A stretch of DNA of 64,000 nucleotides from Corynebacterium sp. BD556 (GTDB taxonomy: Bacteria > Actinomycetota > Actinomycetes > Mycobacteriales > Mycobacteriaceae), in the NCBI RefSeq assembly GCF_038452275.1, contig NZ_CP141643.1, forward strand, positions 992,001 through 1,056,000. Direction: 5' to 3'. How positions within the stretch are numbered: position 1 is the first letter of the stretch; each line of letters begins with the position of its first letter. Made by a program: the position numbers and the translations under genes. Shown here piece after piece: positions 36,047 through 46,450 of this stretch. A model generated the notes under the pieces. The model saw nothing but the letters and a program-made list of their open reading frames with translations. It was not told where the DNA came from and made no database searches.

Positions 36047-37554
36047 GTAAATTCGCGCAGGGAGCGGCGTTCGACCCAACCGCGGCGGGTGGCTGAATCG
36101 GAACCGTCCCACACCTCGACGTTTTTCAGCTCCGGCAGCATGTCGCGGTGAAAGACCGGGTCGATGCCTTGCTTGCGTTGGTCGTTGAAGTTTTTCAGCA
36201 GCTTGATAGCCACACCGGCCAGCGGGATGATCGCGATGAGGTTAATCGTCGCCATCACTCCGGCCATCGTGTCGCCCAAAGCCCACACCAGGGGCACGGA
36301 CCCGTAGGCGCCGAAAAAGACGAAACCTAACACGCCAAAGCGGAACAAGGTCATTACTGTCTTGGATTCGGAGAGGTATTCAATGTTGGCTTGCGCCAGG
36401 TAATAGTTTCCTATCACCGAGGAAAACGCCAGGAAGAACAGAACGAAGGTGATGAAGTGGGCGCCCCAGGCGCCGACGGAATCGGCCAACGCTGACTGCG
36501 TCAGCGATGCTCCCTGCATGTCATCGCGGCCATAGGACACGGCTGGTCCGAGCAAGACAATGAACGCGGTGATCGAACAGACGACCAAGGTGTCAAAGTA
36601 GACGCCGAGCGCCTGCACCAGTCCTTGCTTGACTGGGTGCGACACCGTCGCAGTTGCGGCGGCGTTCGGGGCGGAGCCCTGACCGGCTTCGTTGGAGAAC
36701 AGGCCACGGCGCATACCGTAGGCAAACGCCAAGCCTATCGACGCTCCGGCGACCTGCTTGAAGCCGAGAGCGTGACCGACGATCAGGGCGATCATGGCCG
36801 GGACCTCTTGGATATTGAGCACAACGACGACTAGACCGATCAAGATGTAGGCGGTAGCCATGAAGGGCACGATGATTTGGGTGACGCTGGCAATGCGGGT
36901 CACGCCGCCAAAGATGACGATGGCTGTAAGGCCGGCGATGATGACGGCGACAACCGTTTTGAGCGCCACGGAATCGCTGCCCACCGAGCCGCCGACCGCC
37001 TCAACGATGGAGTTGGTTTGGATCGCGTTGTAGACAAAGCCGTAGGTAAAAGAAAGGGCAACCGCGAAAATCGCCGCCAAGGGCTTCCATCCCAGGCCGC
37101 GCGTCATGTAGAAGGCGGGGCCGCCGTGGTAGTGCCCCTCAGCATCCCGCGACTTCCACAACTGCGCCAAGGTCGACTCGATAAACGCTGTTGCACCACC
37201 AACCAAAGCGATGATCCACATCCAAAACACCGCGCCTGGCCCGCCAACCGAGATCGCCAGTGCCACACCCGCGATGTTTCCTGTTCCCACGCGTGAGGCC
37301 GCTGAGATGGTAAACGCCTTGAAGGCGGAAATACCCATCCTGTCGTCGGCGGCAAGCTCATTGCCTTTCTCGTCGCGGGGCACCGGGCGCTCCGCGACGG
37401 CCTTGAGCATCTGCGGCACAAGTCGCACCTGGACGAAGAAGGTACGGAAGCCGAAGTACAAACCAGCCGCTAGCAGCGCCCACGGCAAGATACTCCAAAT
37501 AATTCCGTTGATTGTTCCATCAACGAACTCTGTTGCTTTTTCCATGGGTGGCAT
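36043..37554 (-). CDS. Sodium:alanine/glycine symporter (AGCS family)
   Basis: 503-residue membrane protein with about eleven helices that couples sodium (or proton) entry to uptake of small amino acids. Family motifs: FTISAASRVGTGNIAGVALA, GPGAVFWMWIIALVGGATAF, and GLFSNEAGQGSAPNAAATA. The start MPPMEKATEFVDGTING (ATG 37554) is preferred; codons upstream run into mutM and look non-family. Convergent with the ArsA-like gene with overlapping stops, and 28 bases downstream of mutM. Confidence 0.92.
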   Translation of the reverse strand: MPPMEKATEFVDGTINGIIWSILPWALLAAGLYFGFRTFFVQVRLVPQMLKAVAERPVPRDEKGNELAADDRMGISAFKAFTISAASRVGTGNIAGVALAISVGGPGAVFWMWIIALVGGATAFIESTLAQLWKSRDAEGHYHGGPAFYMTRGLGWKPLAAIFAVALSFTYGFVYNAIQTNSIVEAVGGSVGSDSVALKTVVAVIIAGLTAIVIFGGVTRIASVTQIIVPFMATAYILIGLVVVVLNIQEVPAMIALIVGHALGFKQVAGASIGLAFAYGMRRGLFSNEAGQGSAPNAAATATVSHPVKQGLVQALGVYFDTLVVCSITAFIVLLGPAVSYGRDDMQGASLTQSALADSVGAWGAHFITFVLFFLAFSSVIGNYYLAQANIEYLSESKTVMTLFRFGVLGFVFFGAYGSVPLVWALGDTMAGVMATINLIAIIPLAGVAIKLLKNFNDQRKQGIDPVFHRDMLPELKNVEVWDGSDSATRRGWVERRSLREFT

Positions 37555-37582
37555 CTTAAACCCGCACGGGTCTAGATGTGTA

Positions 37583-38416
37583 TCAAAGCATTTGGCAACG
37601 GGGGCAGTAATGCGCGGATCTCCCGTTGACCACGGTGCGCAAAACCTCGGTTGCGCAGGCGTGGCACGGCTTGCCTGCGCGGCCGTAGACGTGAAGCGAG
37701 CGGGAGAAGTATCCGGAAGCGCCGTTGACGTTGACGTAGAGGGAATCGAAGCTCGTCCCCCCTTGTTCGAGGGCTTGGGCCATAACGTCACGGGCCTTTT
37801 CCAACAGGTTCACCGCGTCGCGTTGGCGCAAAAGTCTAGCCCGCCTGGTGGGTTTGATCCCCGCCGCCCACATGGCCTCGTCGGCATAGATCGAGCCGAT
37901 ACCGCTGACCACGGACTGATCCAACAGCACCGTCTTAATCGCCGAGTTCTTCTTCCGGATGACCCGGGCGGTGTTTTCCGCGTCGAAAGCGGCCTCGAAA
38001 GGGTCAGGGGCGATATGCCGCACCCCAGCGGGAATGAGATGTCCGGGGGTGAAAGGATCGCGAACTAGGGGCGAATACTGCCACGAGCCGAAGGTCCGCT
38101 GATCAACAAAACCCAACGTCGTGCCGGAAAGTTGCGCTCGAATACGCAAGTGCGGGCTGGCGAACTTACCGATGAGCATCTGCCCACTCATGCGCAGGTG
38201 GACAATGAGTGCGGCGCCGTCGGACAGTGTCAACCACATGAACTTGCCGCGCCTGCCAGTGCCCGTGATGGTCAGGCCGGCAAGGATCTCGCTTACATCC
38301 ACATCGTTGCCGCGCACAGCACGGGGATGTAACACCTCCACCGCGTCGAAGCGCAGTCCTGTCAGATGTTCGTCGAGGCCCCGGCGGACCACCTCTACCT
38401 CAGGAAGTTCAGGCAC
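37583..38416 (-). CDS. mutM: Formamidopyrimidine-DNA glycosylase
   Basis: 277-residue base-excision repair glycosylase/AP lyase removing 8-oxoguanine and formamidopyrimidines. The N-terminal Pro2-Glu3 catalytic pair is present (MPELPEVEVVRRGL). The H2TH motif region is seen at SVVSGIGSIYADEAMWAAGI, and the C-terminal zinc finger has C-x2-C...C-x2-C (CHACATEV and HYCPRCQ). It follows rnc by 3 bases, the usual rnc-mutM pair. Confidence 0.96.
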   Translation of the reverse strand: MPELPEVEVVRRGLDEHLTGLRFDAVEVLHPRAVRGNDVDVSEILAGLTITGTGRRGKFMWLTLSDGAALIVHLRMSGQMLIGKFASPHLRIRAQLSGTTLGFVDQRTFGSWQYSPLVRDPFTPGHLIPAGVRHIAPDPFEAAFDAENTARVIRKKNSAIKTVLLDQSVVSGIGSIYADEAMWAAGIKPTRRARLLRQRDAVNLLEKARDVMAQALEQGGTSFDSLYVNVNGASGYFSRSLHVYGRAGKPCHACATEVLRTVVNGRSAHYCPRCQML

Positions 38417-38419
38417 GAA

Positions 38420-39199
38420 CTAGCTTTCTTCCTGCGCCGCCAACGCGATGAGCTCGGGGCGCTCGCGCAGCAAAAAGACCGCCTCACGCGCGGCGTTTTG
38501 CTCCGCAGTTTTCTTATTCTGTCCGCGACCGAAGCCGCAGGTTTTCCCCCCGATGACCACTTCGGCGGTAAAGACCCGTTCGTGCTCAGGCCCCGAGGAG
38601 CTGTACTGGTACTGCGGCTGGGTAGCGCCGAGCTGCGCGACGCGCTCCTGCAGCACCGTTTTCCAATCGTGGCTAGCTTTCGCCTCATCCAATTTCTGCG
38701 CAAAAAGGCGCAAGATCACGTCGCGGGTGACCTCAAAGCCGTGGCGGCGGTAAATCGCGCCGAGTAAAGCCTCGGTCGTATCCGCCAAGATCGACTCCTT
38801 GTCGCGGCCACCAGTGACTTCTTCACCTTTGCCGACAAGGATGTGGGCGCCTAGGCCGATGTCACGGGCGACGTCGGCAAGCGCGTAGCGTGACACCACC
38901 CGCGAACGCATCGGCGACAGGTCGGACTCGGGGCGCGAGGGGTAGCGCTCGAAAAGTTCGTTGGCCACCGACAAGCCAAGAACTGCGTCCCCCACGAACT
39001 CAAGACGCTCATTGTTCGGAAGCTGATCGTGTTCGTTGGCGAAGGAACGGTGAGTCAACGCCAAACGGAGAATGTCGTCGTCGAGTTCAACCCCCAGCGC
39101 GGCGAGCAGCGGGGCGTGATCAACGGCGTTGAAGCTTTCATTCCACGCCTCGGGTCCCGTCGGGCGATTCTTCCGCGACCTGCGCGAAGCCCGGCTCAC
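38420..39199 (-). CDS. rnc: Ribonuclease III
   Basis: Double-strand RNA endonuclease processing rRNA precursors. 259 residues from a GTG at 39199 that overlaps the yceD stop (GTGA); GGAGAAG lies about 6 bases upstream. The catalytic signature NNERLEFVGDAVLGL is followed by the Asp/Glu of DTTEALLGAIYRRHG. The dsRNA-binding domain covers about 165-245 (HDWKTVLQERVAQLGATQPQ, VIGGKTCGFGRGQNKKTAEQ). Upstream in-frame codons run through yceD and are rejected. Confidence 0.96.
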   Translation of the reverse strand: MSRASRRSRKNRPTGPEAWNESFNAVDHAPLLAALGVELDDDILRLALTHRSFANEHDQLPNNERLEFVGDAVLGLSVANELFERYPSRPESDLSPMRSRVVSRYALADVARDIGLGAHILVGKGEEVTGGRDKESILADTTEALLGAIYRRHGFEVTRDVILRLFAQKLDEAKASHDWKTVLQERVAQLGATQPQYQYSSSGPEHERVFTAEVVIGGKTCGFGRGQNKKTAEQNAAREAVFLLRERPELIALAAQEES

Positions 39200-39732
39200 A
39201 GAAACTTCTCCAGGGCGGCCCACCGCGGATCCACCGCATTGGACTCTGCGCCGGAGATCCCGTCCGGTTCGGGAACGTCTGCGTCCACGTCGCACTCCGG
39301 CTCGCAGGTCGGATTGAAAGGCAGGTTCATCCCCATCTCATCGACGAAGGCTTGTTCTAAATCCACAGTGTTGTCCACCATCGCCGGGATTTCATCGCCG
39401 GAGCCCTTTTCTTGCTCCGTCAGCGCGTCGCCCCCAATGAAGTCCTCGCTGCCGGAAAAAACCACGTTGACGCTCATCGTGAACCCAGGGCTAAGTGGGG
39501 CCAGGCAGCGCACACATTCACCTGCCAAGGTTCCGGATGCTGTGGCATCCACCAGCACCCCGGAGCCGAGAGGGGTGACCACCGCCTCGACGGTGACCTC
39601 TGCTCCCTTTTCAAGCGCAATCATCTCAGGGCCGATCCGTGACGGTGACGGCCCCGTCTGCCTGAGCGTGACCGGCAGTCCGTCGCCGTTGATAGCTTCG
39701 GAAACATCGAAGACAAAGGGGTTAGTAGCCAT
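39196..39732 (-). CDS. YceD/DUF177 protein
   Basis: 178-residue cytosolic protein of the DUF177 family, implicated in rRNA accumulation in plants and bacteria and often linked to rpmF and rnc. The conserved CxxC (GECVRCLAPL) and the C-terminal acidic segment with EFxD-like residues (EQAFVDEMGMNLPFNPTCEP) are visible. Start is ATG 39732; a GTG three codons earlier is possible. It is coupled to rnc. rpmF is not adjacent here. Confidence 0.9.
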   Translation of the reverse strand: MATNPFVFDVSEAINGDGLPVTLRQTGPSPSRIGPEMIALEKGAEVTVEAVVTPLGSGVLVDATASGTLAGECVRCLAPLSPGFTMSVNVVFSGSEDFIGGDALTEQEKGSGDEIPAMVDNTVDLEQAFVDEMGMNLPFNPTCEPECDVDADVPEPDGISGAESNAVDPRWAALEKFL

Positions 39733-39764
39733 AACAGCCACCAGATTACAACGAAACGTCCGCC

Positions 39765-40520
39765 TTAGTAATCCGGATCTCGGAAGGGGCGGCGAGAGTA
39801 GCCCGAGTCGTAGCCTTGATCGTAGCCGGATCCCGAAATTCCTGCGCCGCGGCGCAGGGCGGCACGGTCCGAGGACACCGTGCGCAACACGGAATTGAGG
39901 GTGTCTTCAAAGTCCGACAGTTTCGCGTCGACATAGTCATCGCACTCGGTGCGCATGCGGCTGGAGTCGTTGCGCGCCTCGTCTACCAAGCGGCGGGCTT
40001 CTTCGTCGGCGCGGCGCATTACCTCGGACTCGCTGATCAGGCGTTGCTGCTCATCGCGCCCCTCCGCGACGCTGCGCTCATACTCTTGGTTACCTTTGTC
40101 CACCAAGCGCTCCGCCTCGGCGCGGGCGGAGCGGACCGTGGAATCGGCGTCCTCCTGGGCGCGAACCATGATGTGATCCGCGTCCTTTTCGGCGTCGGTA
40201 ACGAGCATGGTGGCGCGCGATTGGGCGTCGGAAAGCATGCTTTCAGTCTGGCTATGGACGTCTTGCATGATGCGGTCCGCCTCATCCTCCGCCTCATTGA
40301 CCATGGAGGAAGCACGTTCCTGTGCGCCCCGGAGGATCTCATCTTGTTGGTCAAGAACGTCCTGCGCATCGTCGATTTCAACCGGGAGGGCATCCCGAAT
40401 CTCGTCGAGAAGCGAAAGCACGTCGTTGCGGGGCACCATGCAATTGGCTGTCATGGGAACCCCGTAGGCCTGCTCCACCATCCGGACGAGTTCATCGAGT
40501 GCTTCAAAAACGCGATACAT
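39765..40520 (-). CDS. SepIVA-like DivIVA-domain coiled-coil protein
   Basis: 251-residue cytosolic protein resembling Rv2927c/SepIVA, which in mycobacteria is needed for septation and polar growth. The N-terminal segment (MYRVFEALDELVRMVEQAYG, then PRNDVLSLLDEIRDALPVEI) is DivIVA-like. A long acidic coiled coil runs from about residue 50 to 220 with heptad Ala/Glu/Arg patterns. The tail is short and Gly/Tyr-rich (GISGSGYDQGYDSGYSRRPF). It lies upstream of yceD-rnc-mutM as in M. tuberculosis. Confidence 0.86.
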   Translation of the reverse strand: MYRVFEALDELVRMVEQAYGVPMTANCMVPRNDVLSLLDEIRDALPVEIDDAQDVLDQQDEILRGAQERASSMVNEAEDEADRIMQDVHSQTESMLSDAQSRATMLVTDAEKDADHIMVRAQEDADSTVRSARAEAERLVDKGNQEYERSVAEGRDEQQRLISESEVMRRADEEARRLVDEARNDSSRMRTECDDYVDAKLSDFEDTLNSVLRTVSSDRAALRRGAGISGSGYDQGYDSGYSRRPFRDPDY

Positions 40521-40582
40521 AGCTACCTAGCGTACTGGCAAACCCAGATCAGTCGCGCTGGCACACCGCCGACGCGCCGAGA

Positions 40583-42031
<1,449 letters not shown>

Positions 42032-42074
42032 CTATGTGAGATAAATCTCTCTCAATAAAACACTTGGCAACACT

Positions 42075-42106
42075 TTGACAACCCAAGAAATACAAGCACC
42101 TAAAAT
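42075..42106 (+). promoter_or_regulatory. Promoter candidate for the glycerate-kinase-like gene
   Basis: TTGACA (42075-42080) and TAAAAT (42101-42106) on plus. The hexamers are close to consensus, but the 20-base spacer is longer than optimal, so perhaps only the -10 is used. Confidence 0.4.
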
Positions 42107-42174
42107 CTGATTCCGACTGCTAGCTGACCATTCGCCGCCTGCTCACACACTCCCACAGAAAGGCTGATCCACCC

Positions 42175-43326
42175 GTGGCTTCTTCCGCCCAGCCCACCTT
42201 CGGCCCCCACGCCCACAACCCCCATGACGCTTCTGCACCATCACCGGTGGTGCTCATCGCAACCGACGCCGGCGCCGCGGCAAACCACGAAGAAATCGCC
42301 GCATGGATCGCTGAAGGAGTACGCAGCGTCATCCAGGACGCGAAGATCACCCTCGCCCCGCTGTCCAACGGCACAGCAGGCACCGCCGCGCTTTTCGTCG
42401 GCGAAACCGTCACCTTGCCCACCACCGACTCCGCCGGGCGTCTGACAGAGGCGAGCTACACTTTCGACCCCTCCACCTCCACCGCCTTCATCGACCTCGC
42501 CGCAGCCACCGGACAACAAGACGCGGCCACACTTCTAGGCGGCGACACCTACGGCACGGGCGTGCTCATCGCCGATGCACAAACCCGTGGCGCGAAGCGC
42601 ATCGTGTTGGCGACCGGCGGGGACAGCACCCTCGACGGAGGCACCGGCATCCTCGTCGCGCTCGGCGCTGCCCCGCTCAACGCCGCCGGATACTCAATAC
42701 ATCCCGGCGCGCGCGGCCTTTGCGAACTGGCCACTATCGACACCGCCCAACTCAACATCCCCGCCGCCTCACTCAATTGGCTTGTGCTTGCCGACGACAC
42801 CCCCACCGCCACCGAAGCTGCCCGCCGCCTCGGGCAGCAGCTCGGCGCCCCCGAAAAAGACATTGCTGTTGCCGAGCAAGGCTTGGCACGGCTCGTGGAG
42901 GTCACCGGCGTCGACCCAGATGCTCCCGGCATGGGCGCTGGAGGTGCGGCACCGATAAGCATCACCTGGCTGTCGCACCTTCTGCACGGCACGACCGAAC
43001 ACATCACAGTCATCCCCGGCGCCCAGTTCACCGCCGCGATGCAGGGGCTTGACGCACTCGCGGCCGGTGCGTCTTTTGTCATCACCGCCGACATCGCCTC
43101 CGGGGGAGCCCCCGGCGGGGTGACGCACACCGTGGCCGCCGCGGCGGCGAAAGCCGGGCGCCCAACCGGGGTCATCTCCGGCTCTATCGGCGGGATCCTG
43201 CCGGAAGGGGTGCTCGAAGCCGACATCGACTTTGGCGGGAACCGGGATCAACTGCGCCGTGAACTGACCCGCGCTGGCGCCGAATTAACCGTCGACTACC
43301 TGCGAATTTCCACAGTCCAAGGGTAA
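42175..43326 (+). CDS. Divergent glycerate kinase-like protein (GlxK/GarK family)
   Basis: 383 residues from a GTG at 42175 with AAAGG 12 bases upstream. The fold matches family PF02595: GTGVLIADAQTRGAKRIVLA followed by TGGDSTLDGGTGILVALGA corresponds to the GIGGSATNDGGAGM block. PGMGAGGAAPISITWL and VITADIASGGAPGGVTHTVA align with later blocks. However, the usual N-terminal PDSFKGS is ATDAGAA, PMADGGEGT is PLSNGTAGT, and ITGEGRLD is ITADIASG. So it may not be an active glycerate kinase. Its end overlaps the convergent 132-residue gene by 31 bases. Confidence 0.72.
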   Translation: MASSAQPTFGPHAHNPHDASAPSPVVLIATDAGAAANHEEIAAWIAEGVRSVIQDAKITLAPLSNGTAGTAALFVGETVTLPTTDSAGRLTEASYTFDPSTSTAFIDLAAATGQQDAATLLGGDTYGTGVLIADAQTRGAKRIVLATGGDSTLDGGTGILVALGAAPLNAAGYSIHPGARGLCELATIDTAQLNIPAASLNWLVLADDTPTATEAARRLGQQLGAPEKDIAVAEQGLARLVEVTGVDPDAPGMGAGGAAPISITWLSHLLHGTTEHITVIPGAQFTAAMQGLDALAAGASFVITADIASGGAPGGVTHTVAAAAAKAGRPTGVISGSIGGILPEGVLEADIDFGGNRDQLRRELTRAGAELTVDYLRISTVQG

Positions 43327-43694
43327 ATCGAGGCGACCTCAAAACGGTCCTGGTCATGCAGCTCCACCGGGTCTTGTGGCAGTGAAGCCTTCGGGGTGAG
43401 CACCCGCGACAAGCCCATCGCCAAACTGTTCATACTGGATGCTCCCTCAGCGCTAATGAGAAAACGGTGCACCCGCGCACCGGCGGCTTCCGGGTCCTCA
43501 CCACGGTCAACGCGGTACGTTTTCTGCAGCTCGTCGACGGTTGCGGCGTCGATAAGCGGCGGCTTGTCGTGGACACACTCGCCGGCCGTGAGCCTGCCGT
43601 GCTTAACCAAAATGTCAAGGGCCCTCTGGAAAGTCTCGCCCACCTCGCCCGCATCGCTATCGGGGACAAGGACATCGAATTGAATGATCGGCAT
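43296..43694 (-). CDS. Conserved-looking hypothetical protein, 132 aa
   Basis: I do not recognise this protein. It is soluble, alpha/beta in pattern, without signal or membrane segments (MPIIQFDVLVPDSDAGEVGE, then LDILVKHGRLTAGE, and DRFEVASIYPWTVEIRR). GC at third codon positions looks coding. It overlaps the end of the glycerate-kinase-like gene on the other strand by 31 bases and starts 31 bases from the divergent GalT-like gene. The ribosome-binding site is weak. Confidence 0.6.
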   Translation of the reverse strand: MPIIQFDVLVPDSDAGEVGETFQRALDILVKHGRLTAGECVHDKPPLIDAATVDELQKTYRVDRGEDPEAAGARVHRFLISAEGASSMNSLAMGLSRVLTPKASLPQDPVELHDQDRFEVASIYPWTVEIRR

Positions 43695-43725
43695 AAACCA
43701 AGGCTAACCAATAGTCTTGGGTTCC

Positions 43726-45060
43726 ATGACCTCACCGATCCATTCCCACCACGAGATGCTGGCCACCATGGCCGACGGGACCATCAAACAGATCAACCCC
43801 TTCTCCGGCACCCAAGTGTGGACGGTGCCCGGACGCGGTGATCGCCCCTTGAACGCCCCCGCCGCCGATCCAGTGGCCTTGAGCCCGGCGGACTTCACCT
43901 CCACCTGTGCGTTTTGCTCAGACAACATGACCAGCACCCCGCCCGAAAAAACACGCATTGTGCAGACAGCCAACGGCTGGGAAATCCTGCGGGACACACC
44001 GGTGGACAAACTGCACGACACCACAGCGCAGTTTCGGCGCGTGCCGAACCTGTTCGAGATCGTCTCCTACGACTACTGGAACAAAAACTACGACTACAAC
44101 ATGCCCGAGGACAAACGCTTACACATGCAGCGCTACCTCGCCGATGACGCCGGGCGCGAACACCTCCTGCACATCGCCCGCCTGCGGCTCGGCTCACACG
44201 CACAAGGGCGCAGCGAGGAAGATCTCCTCACACTGGCTCCTGCCTACTTCGGTGGCGGCCACGACGTTGTCATTTCCCGCCGACACTTTATCGACGGCGC
44301 CCACGACAGCTCCCAACTAGCGTCGTCGGGAAGCTTAAGCCCCGAGGAACACCGTGCGTTCATCCGCCTGACCATCGACGGGGTGCACGAACTTTTCCGC
44401 GCCAACCGCTATGCCCCCTACGTTGCCGTTTTCCAAAACTGGCTCTCCCCCGCCGGCGCTTCCTTCGACCACCTGCACAAACAGCTCGTGGCCATCGACG
44501 AGCGAGGCGCGAGCAACGACCGGGAAATAGAAAAGCTGCGCGCCAACCAAAATATGTACAACGAATTCGGCGTCAACTACGCCTTCTACAAAAACCTGGT
44601 CATCGCCGAAAACGAACACGCCATCCTCATCGCCGGCATCGGACACCGCTACCCCACCGTCGTGTTGTATTCCAAGTCCGCCGCCAGGCAACCCTGGCAG
44701 ATGAGCGAGGACGAACAACGTGACTTTTCCGACCTGCTCCACGCCGCGCACGCCGCCACCGGCGCCGCGATTGCCTGCAACGAGGAGTGGCACTACACCC
44801 CGATCGACCTAGACATTCCGATGCCCCTGCGGGTCAACCTGAAGTGGCGGGTGTCCACCCTGGCCGGTTTTGAGGGAGGCACGAGGATTTACGTCAATAC
44901 CTTGTCGCCCTACGATATCCGCGATCGTGTAGTGACCAACCTTTATCAGCTACGCGCCGCTGGCCGCATCGCCGATACCATCGGGGTGGCCACCGAGTGC
45001 ACCGCCGTGCGCAACAGCCTGCGCTACAACCCTGCTGTGGGTGGCGCAGGGCATCTATGA
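43726..45060 (+). CDS. GalT-like HIT-superfamily protein (DUF4921)
   Basis: 444 residues from ATG 43726 (a TTG three codons earlier is less likely). It resembles galactose-1-phosphate uridylyltransferases: a CxxC pair (C61, C64 in CAFCSDNM) and the HxHxQ nucleophile motif at H249-L-H251-K-Q253 (FDHLHKQLVAID), equivalent to HPHGQ of GalT. The overall sequence is otherwise distant from GalT and fits what I recall as DUF4921 of actinobacteria. It should transfer a nucleotide to a sugar phosphate or similar substrate, which is unknown. It precedes the M20 gene by 52 bases. Confidence 0.78.
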   Translation: MTSPIHSHHEMLATMADGTIKQINPFSGTQVWTVPGRGDRPLNAPAADPVALSPADFTSTCAFCSDNMTSTPPEKTRIVQTANGWEILRDTPVDKLHDTTAQFRRVPNLFEIVSYDYWNKNYDYNMPEDKRLHMQRYLADDAGREHLLHIARLRLGSHAQGRSEEDLLTLAPAYFGGGHDVVISRRHFIDGAHDSSQLASSGSLSPEEHRAFIRLTIDGVHELFRANRYAPYVAVFQNWLSPAGASFDHLHKQLVAIDERGASNDREIEKLRANQNMYNEFGVNYAFYKNLVIAENEHAILIAGIGHRYPTVVLYSKSAARQPWQMSEDEQRDFSDLLHAAHAATGAAIACNEEWHYTPIDLDIPMPLRVNLKWRVSTLAGFEGGTRIYVNTLSPYDIRDRVVTNLYQLRAAGRIADTIGVATECTAVRNSLRYNPAVGGAGHL

Positions 45061-45112
45061 AAGGCCTAGCGAAGCACACGCCGAGACACATACAAGGAGT
45101 TTGGACCACACA

Positions 45113-46366
45113 ATGAGCGACTATTCCGCCCTGCTGCAGCGCTATGAGATCGACCCCGTCTGGCAGCGTCGCCTCTACGAAATCCTGCACGCCAACCCTG
45201 AGCTGTCGATGCAGGAAACGGAGACGCACCGCCGCATCCTCACTGAGCTGAAGCGCTTCGACTGCGAAGTTATCGCCCCGATCGGCGAGTACGGCATCGT
45301 GGCGGTGTTTCGCAACGGCACCGGCCCCACGGTGCTCTACCGGGCCGATTTCGATGGCCTGCCCGTCACCGAGGAAACCGGCGTTTCCTACGCCTCCCAC
45401 AAAGTAGTCATGGGCGAAGACGGCAAGCCGGTCGGCACAATGCACGCTTGCGGCCATGACATCCACACCTCCGCCCTCCTCGGCCTGTGCGACTTCATGG
45501 ATCACACGCGCGACGCCTGGTCCGGCACGTTTGTGGCCCTGTTTCAGCCCGGCGAAGAAATTGGTGCTGGCGCAGACGCCATGGTCGCCGATGATCTGGT
45601 CGGGCGGGTGCCACGCCCAGACGTGTGCTTCGGCATGCACGTCATGCCCGGTCGCGCCGGCCAAGTGATGAGTAAGGCCGGCCCCCAATTCGCCGCCTGC
45701 GACTCCATCCGAGTGCGCATCCCGGGCCGCAGCGCGCACGGCTCAATGCCGCACAACGCCATCGACCCCACTTTCACCGCCGCGATGATCATTACCCGCA
45801 TGCAGGGCATCGTCGGGCGCGAAGTCGACCCGAACGACTTCGCGGTAGTCACGGTGGCACAAATGAGCGCCGGCTCGACCAACAACATCATCCCCGGCGA
45901 AGCCCACCTGACGCTGAACTGCCGCTTCTACAACGACAAAACTAAGGCGAAGGTTTACGCCTCAATCGAACGTGTCGTCCACGCTGAAGTGCTCGCCTCC
46001 GGCATCACCGACAAACCCACCATTGAGTACTTCGCCCACGGTGAGTTGCTCACCAACGACGCCATCGTTTACCACAAAGTGCGCCCGAATTTCGACGCGG
46101 TTTTTGGCACCAATTCTGTCAACGCCCCCCGCAAGACTGTCTCGGAGGATTTCCCGAACATTCCGCTGGCTTTCGGCGTGCCCTACTTTTTCTGGCTCAT
46201 CGGCTGCACCCCGCAACAACAATGGGACGCCGCTGTGCGCGCAGATCGAGTCAATGAGGACATCCCCGTCAACCACATGTCGACGTTTTTGCCGGACTAC
46301 GAGCCGACCATCGACGCCGCCAACCGCGCCGCTATCACCGCGGTGATGACCTACTTGGCAACGTAG
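45113..46366 (+). CDS. M20-family amidohydrolase (hippurate hydrolase-like)
   Basis: 417-residue cytosolic metal-dependent amidohydrolase that removes acyl groups from amino acids or cleaves related amides. Metal and catalytic motifs: HACGHDIHTSALLG, FQPGEEIGAGADAMV, and CFGMHVMPGRAGQVMSK. The dimerisation domain has GRSAHGSMPHNAIDPTFTAA. The ATG at 45113 (MSDYSALLQRYEIDP) is preceded by AAGGAG (45094-45099) at a rather long 13 bases; longer in-frame starts overlap the GalT-like gene and look non-family. The physiological substrate is unknown. Confidence 0.9.
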   Translation: MSDYSALLQRYEIDPVWQRRLYEILHANPELSMQETETHRRILTELKRFDCEVIAPIGEYGIVAVFRNGTGPTVLYRADFDGLPVTEETGVSYASHKVVMGEDGKPVGTMHACGHDIHTSALLGLCDFMDHTRDAWSGTFVALFQPGEEIGAGADAMVADDLVGRVPRPDVCFGMHVMPGRAGQVMSKAGPQFAACDSIRVRIPGRSAHGSMPHNAIDPTFTAAMIITRMQGIVGREVDPNDFAVVTVAQMSAGSTNNIIPGEAHLTLNCRFYNDKTKAKVYASIERVVHAEVLASGITDKPTIEYFAHGELLTNDAIVYHKVRPNFDAVFGTNSVNAPRKTVSEDFPNIPLAFGVPYFFWLIGCTPQQQWDAAVRADRVNEDIPVNHMSTFLPDYEPTIDAANRAAITAVMTYLAT

Positions 46367-46450
46367 CCGCGCGCGCACCCACAGGTTGTGGGTACTCTCG
46401 GTACACGTTGAGTCTCCCCCTTCCCCACAGCGACACTGCGAGGTATATAC

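Noticed and set aside
42034..42047. Possible AmtR box upstream of gdhA (CTAT...ATAA)
   Set aside because: Spacer is 5 rather than 6 and the second half-site has a mismatch; gdhA control by AmtR is plausible but this site is not convincing.
43690..43712. DtxR-like iron box (AGGCTAACC) between the 132-aa gene and the GalT-like gene
   Set aside because: Only one half-site matches the consensus; the other half is unlike it.
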